From: Loripinus fragilis
Lineage: Eukaryota > Mollusca > Bivalvia > Lucinida > Lucinidae
NCBI GenBank assembly: GCA_964019695.1
Contig: OZ026522.1
Span: 61,961,811-62,025,810 of the forward strand
DNA length: 64,000 bases
Direction: 5' to 3'
Shown one piece after another: positions 12,501-23,402 of the stretch. The translations under genes and the position numbers were made by a program. A model generated the notes under the pieces. The model was not told where the DNA came from. It made no database searches and saw nothing but the letters and a program-made list of their open reading frames with translations. Within the stretch, counting starts at the first letter, position 1, and each line of letters opens with the position of its first letter.

Positions 12501-14050
12501 GAGGTCCAGATAATTTCTGTGATCTAGTTTCATTCCCTCAAATTGACATATTCTTTTTTTTCTTCTTATAATTAACGTGTCGAGCGACAAAGTATGTTTC
12601 AAACGTTTTGGCTTTACATATATATATGAACATCGTGAGCATGTGTAATTACAATGCATTCCCGGATATACGAGTCCCGCCTGTTGTTCCAATTCAACCC
12701 AAGACTTTTCGGTTCCCCCAATTAAGAATTCTGAGCAAAGACGTGTTTAGACGTCGTGGTTCGACAGTTGTTACGATGAAGCGAAATATCTCATGTTATG
12801 CCTACCGAAGCCAAAACCTAGATGAAGCCTGCATCCTTAACGGGTGTTCTAATATTGAAAGGATGCTAGACTAAGTGTATACATATCTTTTCGAAAACAT
12901 GACTCTTTGAAGTACCACCAAGGATCAGTGCTAAAAGTACTTTGCTAAAACCTGCGGGGACATAGATGAAATAATGTCAAAAGAAACATGCTGAAGTAAA
13001 AAAAAAATGTTAAAAAAAATGTGACTGTCTGAAAACAATTTTGTCCAGCATTCGGTTTCTCACGCGACAAGAAACATCTTTGTGGCCAAAACGACTAAAA
13101 TCTGGTCCAAAACGCATAAAAACCCCATTAAAAGCGCACATAGAAGCGCTCAAAATTCAAAAAATTTCTCGGGGGAGGCTCCCAAACCCCCCTAACGAGA
13201 GGGGGACTCGTTCTCTCCCCTCTCGTTCCTTCGGCACTCGATGGCTTCATCCGCCGGACCACTTTTAAATACGCGGCGACGGCCCTGATCCAGTTCACAT
13301 AGTCGTTTTTGTCTGAACGATTACATGCGGCAGAGGTAGGAGGCAGGCCGCGAAGTCTAGAGAGGCCGATAGAGTTATCGTCCACACAATGATGATGACT
13401 GATACATGTAACGTATCAAATAATTATCTTTAGCCCTCATTTTCTCTAATCCTTCTCACACATACCCCTCTTCCCGGCATAGTTATTTGCTATCATGTTT
13501 GAGATGATTGTTGGCTGCTTTGCTTTCATTGTGGTGCGGATGTATGTGGTCTGTATCTCTTCCATGCGGTGTCGTGGGTCTGTCGGCAGTATGTGAATGT
13601 GGCATTTCCTGTCATACTCAATTTTTTCTTACAAAGAAGACAAACAGCTGTGACATTCAGGGATGTTTTCCCATATGTTTTTCTTTATACAATTACTTCT
13701 CCAATAACAGGAGCCAGAAGCTGAGAAAATTAAACTTTAAGCTCCAAAATGCGAAAACAATATCGATTCTCAGTAAAAGAGTATTTGTTTTAGATTGAAA
13801 TTTACACATAAAGTAGACAGATGTTAATTATAAAATTGAATTCGACAAAATGGAGAGCCGCTGGGATTTTTCTCTACAATTGTAATTGCCAGTTTCACTT
13901 AAGATAGCCCGTTTGTGTAAATCATTCCCTCTTATAGGCTTAACCATTCTCCTGCGTAATAATAAAATAATTTGGGCTTTCCAATATTCTATTTATTTTG
14001 TATGTGCGTTCATATATATGAACCAGAACATGATTTTGGTACTTATCCCA
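12501..14050. other. No gene recognised
   Basis: Contains an A-rich stretch near 12998-13020 and a segment of C/G-rich inverted words at 13165-13290. None of the open frames resembles a known family. Confidence 0.4.
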
Positions 14051-14055
14051 TTGTC

Positions 14056-14118
14056 AAGCAACGAAGGATCTGGTGAGCCTGCGCGTGTGCGCAGACTCTC
14101 CAGAGCCTTCGCTGCTTG
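14056..14118. mobile_element. Short hairpin MITE
   Basis: Inverted halves around TTGTCAAGCAACGAAGG..CCTTCGCTGCTTGCATAA with GAGCCTGCGCGTGTGCGCAG in the centre. It belongs to the same general class as the AACAAAGGCGC hairpins at 15290-15350, 18795-18860 and 21750-21800. Confidence 0.55.
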
Positions 14119-14189
14119 CATAAACAGAGTAGGGGTGTAGATAAAAATTCAGACCAAATTTTAGACATCTAGGCCCACTGGATACGTCA

Positions 14190-15190
14190 GATTGACAATG
14201 TAGTTTTCAGTTGGCCAATATGACCTTGGATTAAAAGGCCAAGGTCAAATATACTTATAATCCGTCTTATGGCTTGACACGCTAACTCCTCTTACATCCT
14301 TTTATGGAAGGTGTTCATAGTTGGCATAGCGATTACTCATGATGTGTAGTAAGCACCGAAGATTTTGGATTGCAAATATGACTTTGGGGTCAAATGTCAA
14401 GGTCAAATATCTTAAAATCTGTCTGTATGGCTCGTAAAGCAAACTCCTCTTACTTTTACATCCTATGGAGCTTAGGTGACAACGGAGGTTTCTGATCGCC
14501 AATATGAACTTGTAGTCAATTGAGGGTGGACAGACATTGTATCTAATACACTGATAACGTATTCCGTGTAAATGACAATGAAGATTTAGCATCAACGATA
14601 TGGCCAAGGAGTCAAAGGTCAAGGTGAAAATCTGTATTATTGCTCGATATGCAAAGTCCTCTTACATATTTCGATTGACGGTGTTCATTTATTGAACAAT
14701 GGTTGCTTATGGTGTGTATATGTCAACGAAGGTTTCAGATCGCCAATATGACCTTGGATTATAGGGTCTAGGTCAATATACTTGACTCAAGTGTAGTGAA
14801 AACCCAGCTGCACATGTGGTTTAGGCTTTACTGTATGTACGGTTCGTAACTCCTTTTACATTTATTAATGGAGGGTTTTCATATTTGGCACAATGATTGT
14901 ATATGGTATGTAGATGACAACAAATGTTTCGGATCACAGGTATGTCTTTTTATTGAAAGGTCAAGGTCAAAAAAGCTTCAATTATGTCTATATGGCTTGT
15001 AACACAAGGTGTGTTTTCTTAAAAAGTTTGATGTAGGTGGTTTAAATTTCGGCACAATGGTTGCCTGTGTCATGTAGAGGACAATGTATTTTTGACCTTG
15101 GAATCAAACGTCATGGTTAAATATACATAAATACCGATCGGTATGTCTTTTAATGCGAACTATTCTTTTATATATGGGATATGCCATGCA
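14190..15190. repeat. Degenerate tandem repeat with AAGGTCA words
   Basis: Six or seven diverged units, spacing about 90-190 bp. Each carries some form of GATCGCCAATATGACCTTGG followed by AAAGGTCAAGGTCAAATATA (near 14210, 14370, 14500, 14595, 14738, 14930 and 15090), and TCCTCTTACAT..GGTGTTCAT between them. A second cluster of the same unit lies at 24880-25310. No open frame spans the array. Confidence 0.75.
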
Positions 15191-15289
15191 GTAAAACCTG
15201 TGTAAAACGGCAACTAAAATATACGAAACAAATTTCTAAATGAAAAATGAGCCAGTTCATGAGATTTCCAACAATGTGATATGTGCGAC

Positions 15290-15352
15290 ATGCAAAGTCT
15301 CAGATCAGCCTGCGCATACGCGCAGTCTGATCAGAGCCTTTGCTAGTCGTTT
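15290..15352. mobile_element. Short hairpin MITE (AACAAAGGC class)
   Basis: ATGCAAAGTCTCAGATCAGC and CAGTCTGATCAGAGCCTTTG flank a GCGCATACGCGC core. Small, non-coding. Confidence 0.6.
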
Positions 15353-15636
15353 TAGTATTTTATGATTGTTAAGCTACTAGCTTAACACCATTGGGAGTTT
15401 CTAAGCTTAAAAGGAGGCTGCACAGGCTCATCTGAATATACGCATGTCAAATGCCACATTGTTGGAAATCTCATGTCACGGCTTATTATTTTAATGGTAG
15501 CTAAGTGAAGGTAAAAAGTATTGCAGAATGCTGCTGCAATGGCTTTGGCCTGCTTTAAGCGATATTTAGTCTTGAAAACCATTTTGTGGTCTTTTTGAGA
15601 GTGGCCGTTTTTTTTCTTTTAGTTGAAGAGGGAAAG

Positions 15637-16130
15637 GAGGATCCAAATACCCCAATTAGCGAGCCATCATCGGTCCGCCATCTTTTTGGAGTCGCTGGCG
15701 TGCCGATGATGGCCCAATATTGAATGCTTGCTCGGTAGCTTTGTGTTTTCCAGGGGATTCGGAACAGTATTGCTGAGACACCCTATACATTTGTGAATTT
15801 TCAGGAGAGGGGAATCCGGACCCCCTGCCCCCCCTCTGGATCCGCGCATGATTAAAGAACCGTCGTATTGAAGTATTCACAGCGTTTATTATGGTGGATG
15901 CTAAGAAAATAACCACGTTTCAGTACAATAATGGGCGCATCCAGAGGGGAAGACAGGGGGTCCGGACCCCCCCCCCCCACCTTCCTGAAAAATCACGAAA
16001 ATACAAGGTTTCTTAGCAATACTGGTCCGGATCCCCTGTAAAATAAAAAAAAGCTACCAAGCCAACATTCAATGTTTCGCTGGCGGGCCGATGATGGCCG
16101 GCTTATAGTGGTACTCGAATCCTCTCTCCC
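15637..16130. mobile_element. Fold-back element, ~490 bp
   Basis: Left arm (about 15637-15850) and right arm (about 15928-16130) are inverted copies. Shared words are CGAGCCATCATCGG / CCGATGATGGCC, CAGTATTGCTGAGA / TTAGCAATACTG, and GGAATCCGGACCCCC / GGGGGTCCGGACCCCC. The short spacer has no coding content. Apparent open frames across the arms are products of the repeat. Confidence 0.75.
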
Positions 16131-16358
16131 ATCATCAACTAAAATTTGGACCCTATTATAGTTTTTGATTGCTTAGAATAACCGTTCAATAAGGCGGTTC
16201 TTTAAGGTATTCAAAATGTATAAAATGGTAAAAAATAATCACTGTTCTGTACAATATTATTTGGCGACAAACTCCTTTTAGCTCGACCTACTGATACTCG
16301 AAGTAAGAAATCCTGTCTTATGAACAAAGAGTTAACTCCTAGAGGACCACGGGTACTA

Positions 16359-16438
16359 TGGCAAACAGTGAAGACCCAGATGAAATGCCGCAAAAGGCGG
16401 TAATTTATCAGGGTGTGCACTGTTTGCTAAGACAAAAG
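16359..16438. mobile_element. Palindromic MITE family D, best-preserved copy
   Basis: GGCAAACAGTGAAGACCCAG at the left pairs with CAGGGTGTGCACTGTTTGC at the right; ATGCCGC..GCGG forms the inner stem. Relatives in this window: 10770-10832, 11490-11560, 23835-23911, 36622-36690 and 61205-61258. A related group with GATCAGACTG or GATCAGGCC cores lies at 18366-18428, 45303-45348, 46795-46835 and 60430-60495. Confidence 0.75.
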
Positions 16439-16499
16439 CGATCATTAGAGAAAGAGCTTTGATATTTTTGGAAATTAAAGCCTGCAACCCCTCAACACG

Positions 16500-17390
16500 C
16501 AGGTAAACCGCATGTCCAAATCTCGGAGGGTGTTGGCTATCGGAGGTAAACAAAGGAGTTTTGGGCTGCACATGGTCTGCTTTGAGATGGTTTTATATCA
16601 TAATGAACCACATTAAGGGATAAAATCAACATATAAGCCGTTAGTATATAGAATGACAATAATTCTGAAAGCAATTGAATCTGTTCCGAGTTTAAAACGC
16701 ATTTGAATTCGGAAATGCAGTGATTTGAACGAATATTTCGAATTCATCAGTTAATATTCATATGTATTATTTTATTTTTTCTGGATTCATAACTACCGCT
16801 GCAATGTTTAACCTCTCTTTGGAATGCATCAGCCCAATATAATTCAAACAGACGTGTACAACACTTATTTATTTGCAATTTTATGACGATGGTGTCATGT
16901 TTATGGATAGCGTTCCATTCGGAGGTAAGTCCTCTGAACATTTTGCTAACCATCAAAACGATAGCAACGTAAGCGATTTTCAAAATTTGAAGTTTTAAAA
17001 GCAGTTTTGGGCATGACACTTACAAGCCATGCAGGAGAATGATATAGAATGGTAGCGGCACAAGCAGTTCGTGTCAAAGGTTGATATAAGTCCAGCAATG
17101 ATCAAACCACTAGCCTTTTTTCATTGAAAATTTCACATTCGCCGTTTGAAAAGTCGCCCTGAATCCTACAGACATGGATCAAAAGTATTTAACCCATTCC
17201 GAGTCCTTATCACTCAATATAGAAGCAAGATGTTTGCTGCTCTCGCCCCCAAGAAACTTTCCATATGAAATAAAAATGGATAAATACAGACCCTATCCAT
17301 CCATGATCTCAATGTTTACCTCCGATAGCCAACACCCTCCGAGATCTAGACACGCGGTTCACCTGGGTGCTCAATATAAACAATGGACCA
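16500..17390. repeat. Inverted pair of a ~65-bp segment
   Basis: GTAAACCGCATGTCCAAATC..GGAGGGTGTTGGCTATCGGAGG at about 16502-16550 recurs in reverse complement at about 17315-17370 (CCTCCGATAGCCAACACCCT, then AGACACGCGGTTCACC). The ~750 bp between has no recognised gene, so it may be a degraded element with inverted ends. Confidence 0.5.
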
Positions 17391-17472
17391 CACTGACTTT
17401 ACTGTATCGAACTTTATGGAAAATTCCAATGGTCTACAAAGAGTTAAAGTAATCGACTTTATTCCCCTCATA

Positions 17473-18119
17473 TCAAGCCTGCCTTTTAAGCTTCATCTCC
17501 ACTTTCCTTACAGAATATCTTTCCGAGTCTTTCAAAGTGTACCATACAATTCCGTCCGCAAACGGCGATTGTGTTTGTGAATACCAGCCCACGTGATAGA
17601 CGCCATTCAAGTCACAAAGGTAGCAACTATCAAACCACCAACCAGCCTGGTTCTCTGCAGCACAGTTACGCATATGCCGATCGTTGTCCAAATCCTCTGT
17701 ACTAAATTTCATTTTGTCGTGGTAGCTCAACGAATCCCCTGCAGTACCACTATATCCGTTTACGTGTAACTGGTATGCATTGTCTTCGCCGTCTATGAAA
17801 AATTCCGAGTATTCCGCATATGTTTTATTTCCTTCCCAGTCCCATAAGTCAATGCGTAAACCATACTTGTTCCGGTTGGTAATCAAATGGATAATGTCAT
17901 TTCCGAGCCAGAATTCACCGTAGAGATTGCCGAACCCGACTTTATATTCGAGCCAGCCCCGATTGAAACTCAGCAAACCGTCAGTTCGTCTTTGCATCAG
18001 TGTGTAGCCAGTGTTGTTTACAAACTCGCAGTATATATTGTCCAACGACAGTTTAACATCCGGTTTGACTTGGTACACGCCACTTGTCCGGTGACCAAGG
18101 AAGAAAACATCACTACAGT
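17473..18119 (-). CDS. FReD gene, exon 2: fibrinogen-related C-terminal domain
   Basis: The last exon of a secreted fibrinogen-related protein; it encodes 214 residues, the usual FReD length. It opens with DCSDVFFLGHRTSGVYQV and continues through IYCEF, MQRRTDG, FNRGW, YKVGFG, GEFWLGND, LRIDLWDWEGN, the calcium-site-like block FSTEDLDND, and NCAAENQAGWWFDSCY. Four cysteines sit where the two family disulphides expect them, with one further Cys in YLCDLNGVYH. The acceptor is TATTTCTGTATTGCAG. The exon starts with the last two bases of an Asp codon whose first base is supplied by exon 1. The stop is at 17473-17475, and a minus-strand AATAAA (17458-17463) follows within 20 bp, a candidate poly(A) signal implying a short 3' UTR. 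FReD proteins bind sugars or acetylated groups and often act in innate recognition; the ligand here is unknown. Confidence 0.92.
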
Positions 18120-18365
18120 CTGCAATACAGAAATATTCTTTGACTTTTCGCTTACTGTAAAAGCGGTGCCTCATGAATGCGTAATTCGGACGCGTCAACC
18201 TTAGACATAGGTAAAAGCATAAATGAGGCGTGGTTTTATTCAAAAGTAACTGTATCATCTTGCACCATTATCTCAGCATAGACGCAAAAACATTAGTCAG
18301 TCCTTAAACGCCAGCAAAATAACTGCATCTGAAAATGTCTATTTAACATAATCACAGAGGCAAAC

Positions 18366-18428
18366 ATTGTGGACCCAGACCAGACTGCTCCTACAGGAGC
18401 AGTCTGATCTGGGCCCGCACTGTTTGTC
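18366..18428. mobile_element. Short palindromic MITE
   Basis: GGCAAACATTGTGGACCCAG pairs with CTGGGCCCGCACTGTTTGTC around a perfect GCTCCTACAGGAGC centre. Confidence 0.65.
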
Positions 18429-18794
18429 TATGAGGCTTCACATATTTAAGTGGACGACAAAAGTCACAAAACATACATTTTGTGATAATGCGCTTTAAGG
18501 TTAATACATGTGAGTTCAGTATGTATACGGTTAGGATTTTCATGAAATGCGCGCACGTTTGCGCGGTCCAAACAACTTTTTATTTCTTCACCAAATTATA
18601 AATAAAACCTGACTTCCCTTCCTTAGGAGATGAAATAGCCGAACCACGTCCAGTTATGAGTATTAAAGTTGCCACCTTTACAGTAAGCGAAAAGTCTATT
18701 AATACATTTCAGCCACGCCATCTTGAAATTTCCGAATCCCGCACAGCTTTGAAATTCCGGATTAAGAAGGAGTGAGTATTATACTATCTGGGCA

Positions 18795-18860
18795 GCGAAC
18801 AACAAAGGTGCTGATCAGACTGCACATTTGCGCAGGCTGATCTGCGCATTTGTTGTTCGC
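18795..18860. mobile_element. Short hairpin MITE, 66 bp
   Basis: GCGAACAACAAAGGTGCTGA to TCTGCGCATTTGTTGTTCGC, a near-perfect hairpin of the same family as the core of MITE B (9315-9380). Confidence 0.75.
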
Positions 18861-20096
18861 ATATAACACTAATTAGGTTTTCGTTTCTAATTATCTTGTC
18901 TAGATCATTTTACTCTGATAAATGCATGTACAGGAATTTCTGTGATTCCGTATATTATTGCTACAATTTTTTTTGCAATCTTGATTTAGAAATTTGCTTT
19001 TTGAAATAACTAATGCAAGCCAAGTTACCCCACCCATTTTCTCAAATAAGGGGATGTTCATTTTTGAATGATTGATTTTCTAAATTTCAAAACAAATGCC
19101 AAAGAATTTGTTTTGTACTTATATTTTGAAGATACATGAAACGGAATTCATACATTTGTCTTAGTTTGGTGTCAGCCCCTTAGTTCAACCGTTATGGTAT
19201 ACAGTTATATACATGCATTGTCATAGTGTATGATATTATGCAAAGTAGTATCTTTCTCATCTCGGTGCAATGTTAATATTAATCTCTACAATAAAGCAAT
19301 GAATAGTTTATTCGTGTGATGAAAACTGAATACCACGGTGGCGAAACATTTGATTTGTGACGTATTATGTCAATTTTGAAGCTTGTCTCCATTTCGATGG
19401 TTCACTTTTGCCCAGCTCTTCGTCTGTTTAAGAGGTAAGCAAGATAGGATTAGTGCACGAGTCGTACTATCTCGCAGTCGTGTTGGTAACGAATGCATTG
19501 TACGCTCTGTAATCTGGTAAAAGCAAACACTTGGACACAAACCATACCGTAATGACAGCTGACACATTAACCTATTTAAAACTTATGTCAAAGTACAAAA
19601 AATGACAGATATAACATAAGCTGGGTGCAAGCTCATGAAATGGTGGCTTGGTTTTGCATTTTTTACGTTACAGAGAAAAAATCAAAAGTTTGCCACATAC
19701 GAGGACAATTTCCAAGATGGCTACCTCCTTAATGCAACACATATGACGTTACAAGTCAAGTATTCCCTAACCCTGAATACGGCTAAAGACATTCAATGAA
19801 ATGTATTTACACTTCTTAATGTAGTAAGTGTGTGTATATGCACCAAATCATCAGTTATGTACTTAGCACGTTCGACTGAATATTCTAGCCATTTAACATA
19901 TTTAACTAATGCTGAATATTTGTTGTTTCCAAAAATATGCATTTTTCTAATATTCCAGTGGGTCAATATCGGCCCACCAGAGAAACACCATTCGAATGTC
20001 GCGTTTCGAGTGACCCGCATATATATATGCTAACTGGGATATCATTGTCTTGCTGCCTACTTTTCAACTGCTTTTGACGAAACAACACCCCCCCTT

Positions 20097-20463
20097 AAAT
20101 ATAGAGAATACAAGGTGAGTGCCTTTTGATATCAAATTTACCAGGCAAGGCTTTGAGAACGCTTGTTGACATCGCGAGGCTTGTCGAGCGATTCAACATG
20201 CGTTCTCAAAGCCGAGCCTGGTAAACTTGATATCAAAAGACGCGAACCTGGTATTCTATTTATCAGTTTACTCATTGTTTCACTCGTCGATTATGAGGTA
20301 ATTTTCGATTTTTGTGTTGATTCAGCGTCATTAGCAAGGTCATTCAAAAAGTGCAACGTCATCATGACCCGATAGTGCACAAGCCGTAAGATAGACAACG
20401 TTTATCAGACAGCTTGCAACAATGCAGTGAATATGCGATGTTCTGATAAATATAGATATATAG
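20097..20463 (+). mobile_element. MITE family E, copy 1
   Basis: An inverted pair ATACAAGGTGAGTGCCTTTT.. / ..GACGCGAACCTGGTATTCT encloses GATATCAAATTTACCAGGC and its complement GCCTGGTAAACTTGATATC, with a CGCGAGGCTTGTCGAGCG loop. A downstream half runs to TGATAAATATAGA. Copies: 21890-22148 (inverted), 22541-22895, 53899-54255. No coding capacity. Confidence 0.8.
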
Positions 20464-20475
20464 ATCTCTACTTAC

Positions 20476-21466
20476 CCCCTGGAATGTCGAATGGGTCCAT
20501 ATCTACAACCGTTGTAGCTGCTACTTGAGGTCTGAATATGGTTACCTCGTCTCGTTTTAAACTGTCAATATCATTCTGCAACACTGCATTTTGATTCAAC
20601 AACTCTTCCAATGCTTTTTGTGTTGATATCAACTTTGCTCGTAGAGCATTGGCGTCATTTTTCCCAGACAAGACATCGTCTCGAACCTGCTCCTGTAATC
20701 CTTTTATGTAATAAAAGTCGTGTTTTAAACTTTCCACGTCTGATTTAAAATTGTTTATTGCATTGGAATTTTTAAGCCCAGTGTTTTTGACAGTGAGCCA
20801 TTTATCTTGCAACTGGTCCACAGCTGAAAGCAGGTCAAATGTTTTATTGTTTATCTGTCCTTGTTCTGCCTGTATTTCTATACTCTTTGTACGAATATCA
20901 AATAGATCTCTCTTCATAAGAATCCATTCTGATTTCAAATCGGATACCATATTCTTTAATACACTAACCAGATAGCTGTCCGGTCTGTCGGCTTGTGGTG
21001 CGTGATTGGCCAATGTACGGTCCTTGCGCACGTGCTTACGGCGAATGTTTCTCGGTTTCTGGTCAGCATAATGCAAAATAAAATCGTCTACTTTTGAATC
21101 TACCTTTGTTATTTTGTCATAAAAGCGTCTCAATTCTTCCTTCATAGCAATTTTGTCTGAAAGCTTCTCAATTTGATTTATTTTAAGTTGCATTAAAGAA
21201 CGTTCCAGGCTGGTGGTCCAATTAAAATAGCGATGAAAATCTTTCGATGAATCATATCTTAGTTTCAAAAGTTCTTTGTCAACATAATTAGAAAAGTTTG
21301 AAAATTTCACTTCCACTGAATTAACCCGTTCAAGCATTTCTTCATTAGGCTGCCACACTTGGAAATCATACGTACAGCGGCCCCTGTTATTCGAACTCTC
21401 CGCCGAAATGGCCAGTAAATGGAAACACAAACATAGTAGAAATGGCAGTGAGAAATATGACCACAT
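20476..21466 (-). CDS. FReD gene, exon 1: signal peptide and helical stalk
   Basis: The first coding exon of the secreted fibrinogen-related protein. The chosen start is the Met of MWSYFSLPFLLCLCFHLL (21464-21466), because this places a classical signal peptide at the very N-terminus, probably cleaved after ISAES. An in-frame Met 35 codons upstream (21571) would bury that peptide, so it is less likely. Mature residues are a ~300-residue charged, leucine-rich helical stalk with heptad-like stretches (about residues 50-140 and 180-300) and a basic KPRNIRRKHVRKDR segment that could be a protease site. It ends FDIPG plus one base, joined in phase 1 to exon 2, giving a 545-residue protein. There is no immunoglobulin domain, so it is not a classical snail FREP. 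The coiled stalk probably drives oligomerisation. Confidence 0.88.
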
Positions 21467-21749
21467 CCTTACATCAGTACTGCACGTTCCTTTGTCATGG
21501 TAATAACTGTTTGTAGGAAAAATAAAACAATTTATCACATTACGCCGTGTCTTGGGCTGATATAACGCCATGTTTTAAAATTGATAAACTAAAGTTATGA
21601 AGGTAATAACAGCATTGTGTACATGCGATCATGGCAAAATCTTGAAATTTGCACACCCAAAACGCGCGATTTCTAAATACTCGTTTAATAAATCCAATAA
21701 TAATAATTAACATGAGCACTCATGTCAGATCTTCTATGGCAAAAAGAAG

Positions 21750-21800
21750 TAGCATCAATGCAGTCTGGCCAGCGCCTTTGTTATCAATCGCTCTCTGAAA
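21750..21800. mobile_element. Degraded short hairpin MITE
   Basis: Only the right half is clear: ATGCAGTCTGGCCAGCGCCT followed by TTGTTATCAATCGC. Member of the AACAAAGGCGC class. Confidence 0.4.
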
Positions 21801-21889
21801 GGTATAGGTTGCTAAACATGCAATATGTGAAAATTCATCAATCATCTTAATATGAGTGTTCATGTATTATTCAATTTATTAAACGAGAC

Positions 21890-22148
21890 CTGATAAACTC
21901 TCATGGCATGTGCCTTTATCAGGTCATGATGACGTTGCACTTTTTGAAAGACATCGTCAATGACATTGAATAGACACAAAATCTATAATTAAGTCATAAT
22001 CGCTAGTTTGAAGAGTAATACAATGTGAAAACTGATAAATAGAATACTAGGTTTGCGTCTTTTGATATCAAGTTTACCAGGCTCAGCTTTGAGAACGCAT
22101 GTTAAATCGCTCAGCAAGCCTCGCGATGTCAACAATGGTTCTCAAAAA
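21890..22148 (-). mobile_element. MITE family E, copy 2 (inverted)
   Basis: Reverse complement of the 20097-20463 element: TTATCAGGTCATGATGACGT, then AATAGAATACTAGG, then TGATATCAAGTTTACCAGGC, then a truncated loop. It breaks into a fragment of repeat R1 (GTATGATCAGGAAATACCAC) at about 22158. Confidence 0.7.
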
Positions 22149-22197
22149 TAGTAAGTAAGTATGATCAGGAAATACCACAATCACAAACCGCAGACAA

Positions 22198-22512
22198 CCC
22201 TGCCTGGTAAACTTGATATCAATTGCCTGGTAAACTTGATATCAAAAGACACTCACCTTGTATTCTCTAAATCTTGGTAACCCTTGCCTGGTAAACTTGA
22301 TATCAAAAGACACTCACCTAGTATTCTCTATATCTCGGTAAGCCTCGCCTGGTAAACTTGATATCAAAGGACACTCACCTAGTATTCTCTATATCTTGGT
22401 AAGCCTTGCCTGGTAAACTTGATATCAAAAGATTCTCATCTAGTATTATCTATGTCTCGGTAAGCCTTGCCTGGTAAACTTGATATCAAAAAACACTCAC
22501 CTAGTATTCTAG
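22198..22512. repeat. ~61-bp tandem array derived from MITE E
   Basis: Five or so direct repeats of GCCTGGTAAACTTGATATCA followed by AAAGACACTCACCTAGTATT and CTCTATATCT(T/C)GGTAAGCC, preceded by one 24-bp partial unit. The units are the outer end of MITE E reiterated head-to-tail, lying between two MITE E copies of opposite orientation. Confidence 0.85.
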
Positions 22513-22540
22513 AAGCAAGTAAAAGTAACTAGAAATAGAG

Positions 22541-22895
22541 AATACTAGGTGAGTGTCTTTTATATAAAGTTTACCAGGCAAAGCTCTGAGTCTGAGAACG
22601 ATTGTTGCATCGCGAGGCTTACCGAGCCATTCAACATGTGTTCTGAAAGCCGATACTGATAAACTTAATATCGTAAGACGCGAACCTGTTTTTCTATTTA
22701 TCAGTTTACAAGCTGATTCACTGTTAAAACTAGCGATTATGACGTAATTATCGATTTTCGTGTTGATTTGATGTCATTGACGACGTCATTCAAAAAGTAC
22801 AATGTCATGATGACCTGATAAAGGCACATGCTGAGAGATAGACAACGTCTATCAGGCCAACATAAAACAATGCAATAATATGAGCGGTAACTGAT
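22541..22895 (+). mobile_element. MITE family E, copy 3
   Basis: ATAGAGAATACTAGGTGAGT through TTTACCAGGCAAAGC, the CGCGAGGCTTACCGAGC loop, TGATAAACTTAATATCG, and the downstream half with GACGTAATTATCGATTTTCG. More diverged than copy 1. Confidence 0.75.
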
Positions 22896-22909
22896 AATGC
22901 TCGGTACTC

Positions 22910-23150
22910 ATGAGGCCCTGGAAGGGGAGGGGGGTCGCAGGTATCCCATATACCTGTAAATATTTTGAAAAGTATCCCATATCCCTAAAAGGAAATGGGC
23001 AAATATCCCCAAAATATACCCCATTTTAGAAAGCTTTGTATCACCTTATCCATAAAAGTACTTTGAATTTTCATGAACGTATCCCATATCCCTTTAAGTA
23101 TTTGGCCAATATCACTATATCCCTAAAAACCCTTGAAGAGACTCACTCAT
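22910..23150. repeat. Dispersed repeat with TATCCCATATCCCT words, copy 1
   Basis: Begins GAGGCCCTGGAAGGGGAGGG and contains repeated CCCATATCCCTTTAAGTATT-like words, ending AAAAACCCTTGAAG. A second copy with the same start, order and end lies at 36230-36475. No coding frame. Confidence 0.75.
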
Positions 23151-23157
23151 ATCACAA

Positions 23158-23402
23158 ATTGGTCCCGATGTTATAAGACTGTTATTCATGTTCAATACAA
23201 CTGAGCATGCTATTTCAACTGCCCCCAAAAAGGAAAGCTGAGAAATAAATACTTTTCTTGCTTTCAAACTCTCAGATGATGTATTTATCATGTTAATATA
23301 ATTTTAAAATGCCAACAATTGTGGCATTTTAACATTTATGAGCATGATAAATATTATGCTCAGTCGAGTTGAGCATAAAAAGTTATATAACCTCTGGGCC
23401 TG
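23158..23402. mobile_element. MITE family C, copy 2
   Basis: GGTCCCGATGTTATAAG to TTATATAACCTCTGGGCC, with AAAATGCCAACAATTGTGGC and ATTTATGAGCATGATAAA inside, as in 10129-10371. Confidence 0.75.

Larger units (their letters stand above)
18120..20475 (-). other. Intron of the FReD gene
   Basis: A 2356-bp intron with donor GGTAAGTAG and acceptor TATTTCTGTATTGCAG. It carries a family D-type hairpin (18366-18428), an AACAAAGGTGC hairpin (18795-18860) and a family E MITE (20097-20463) that ends only about a dozen bases from the donor. No other exon was found inside. Confidence 0.8.
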
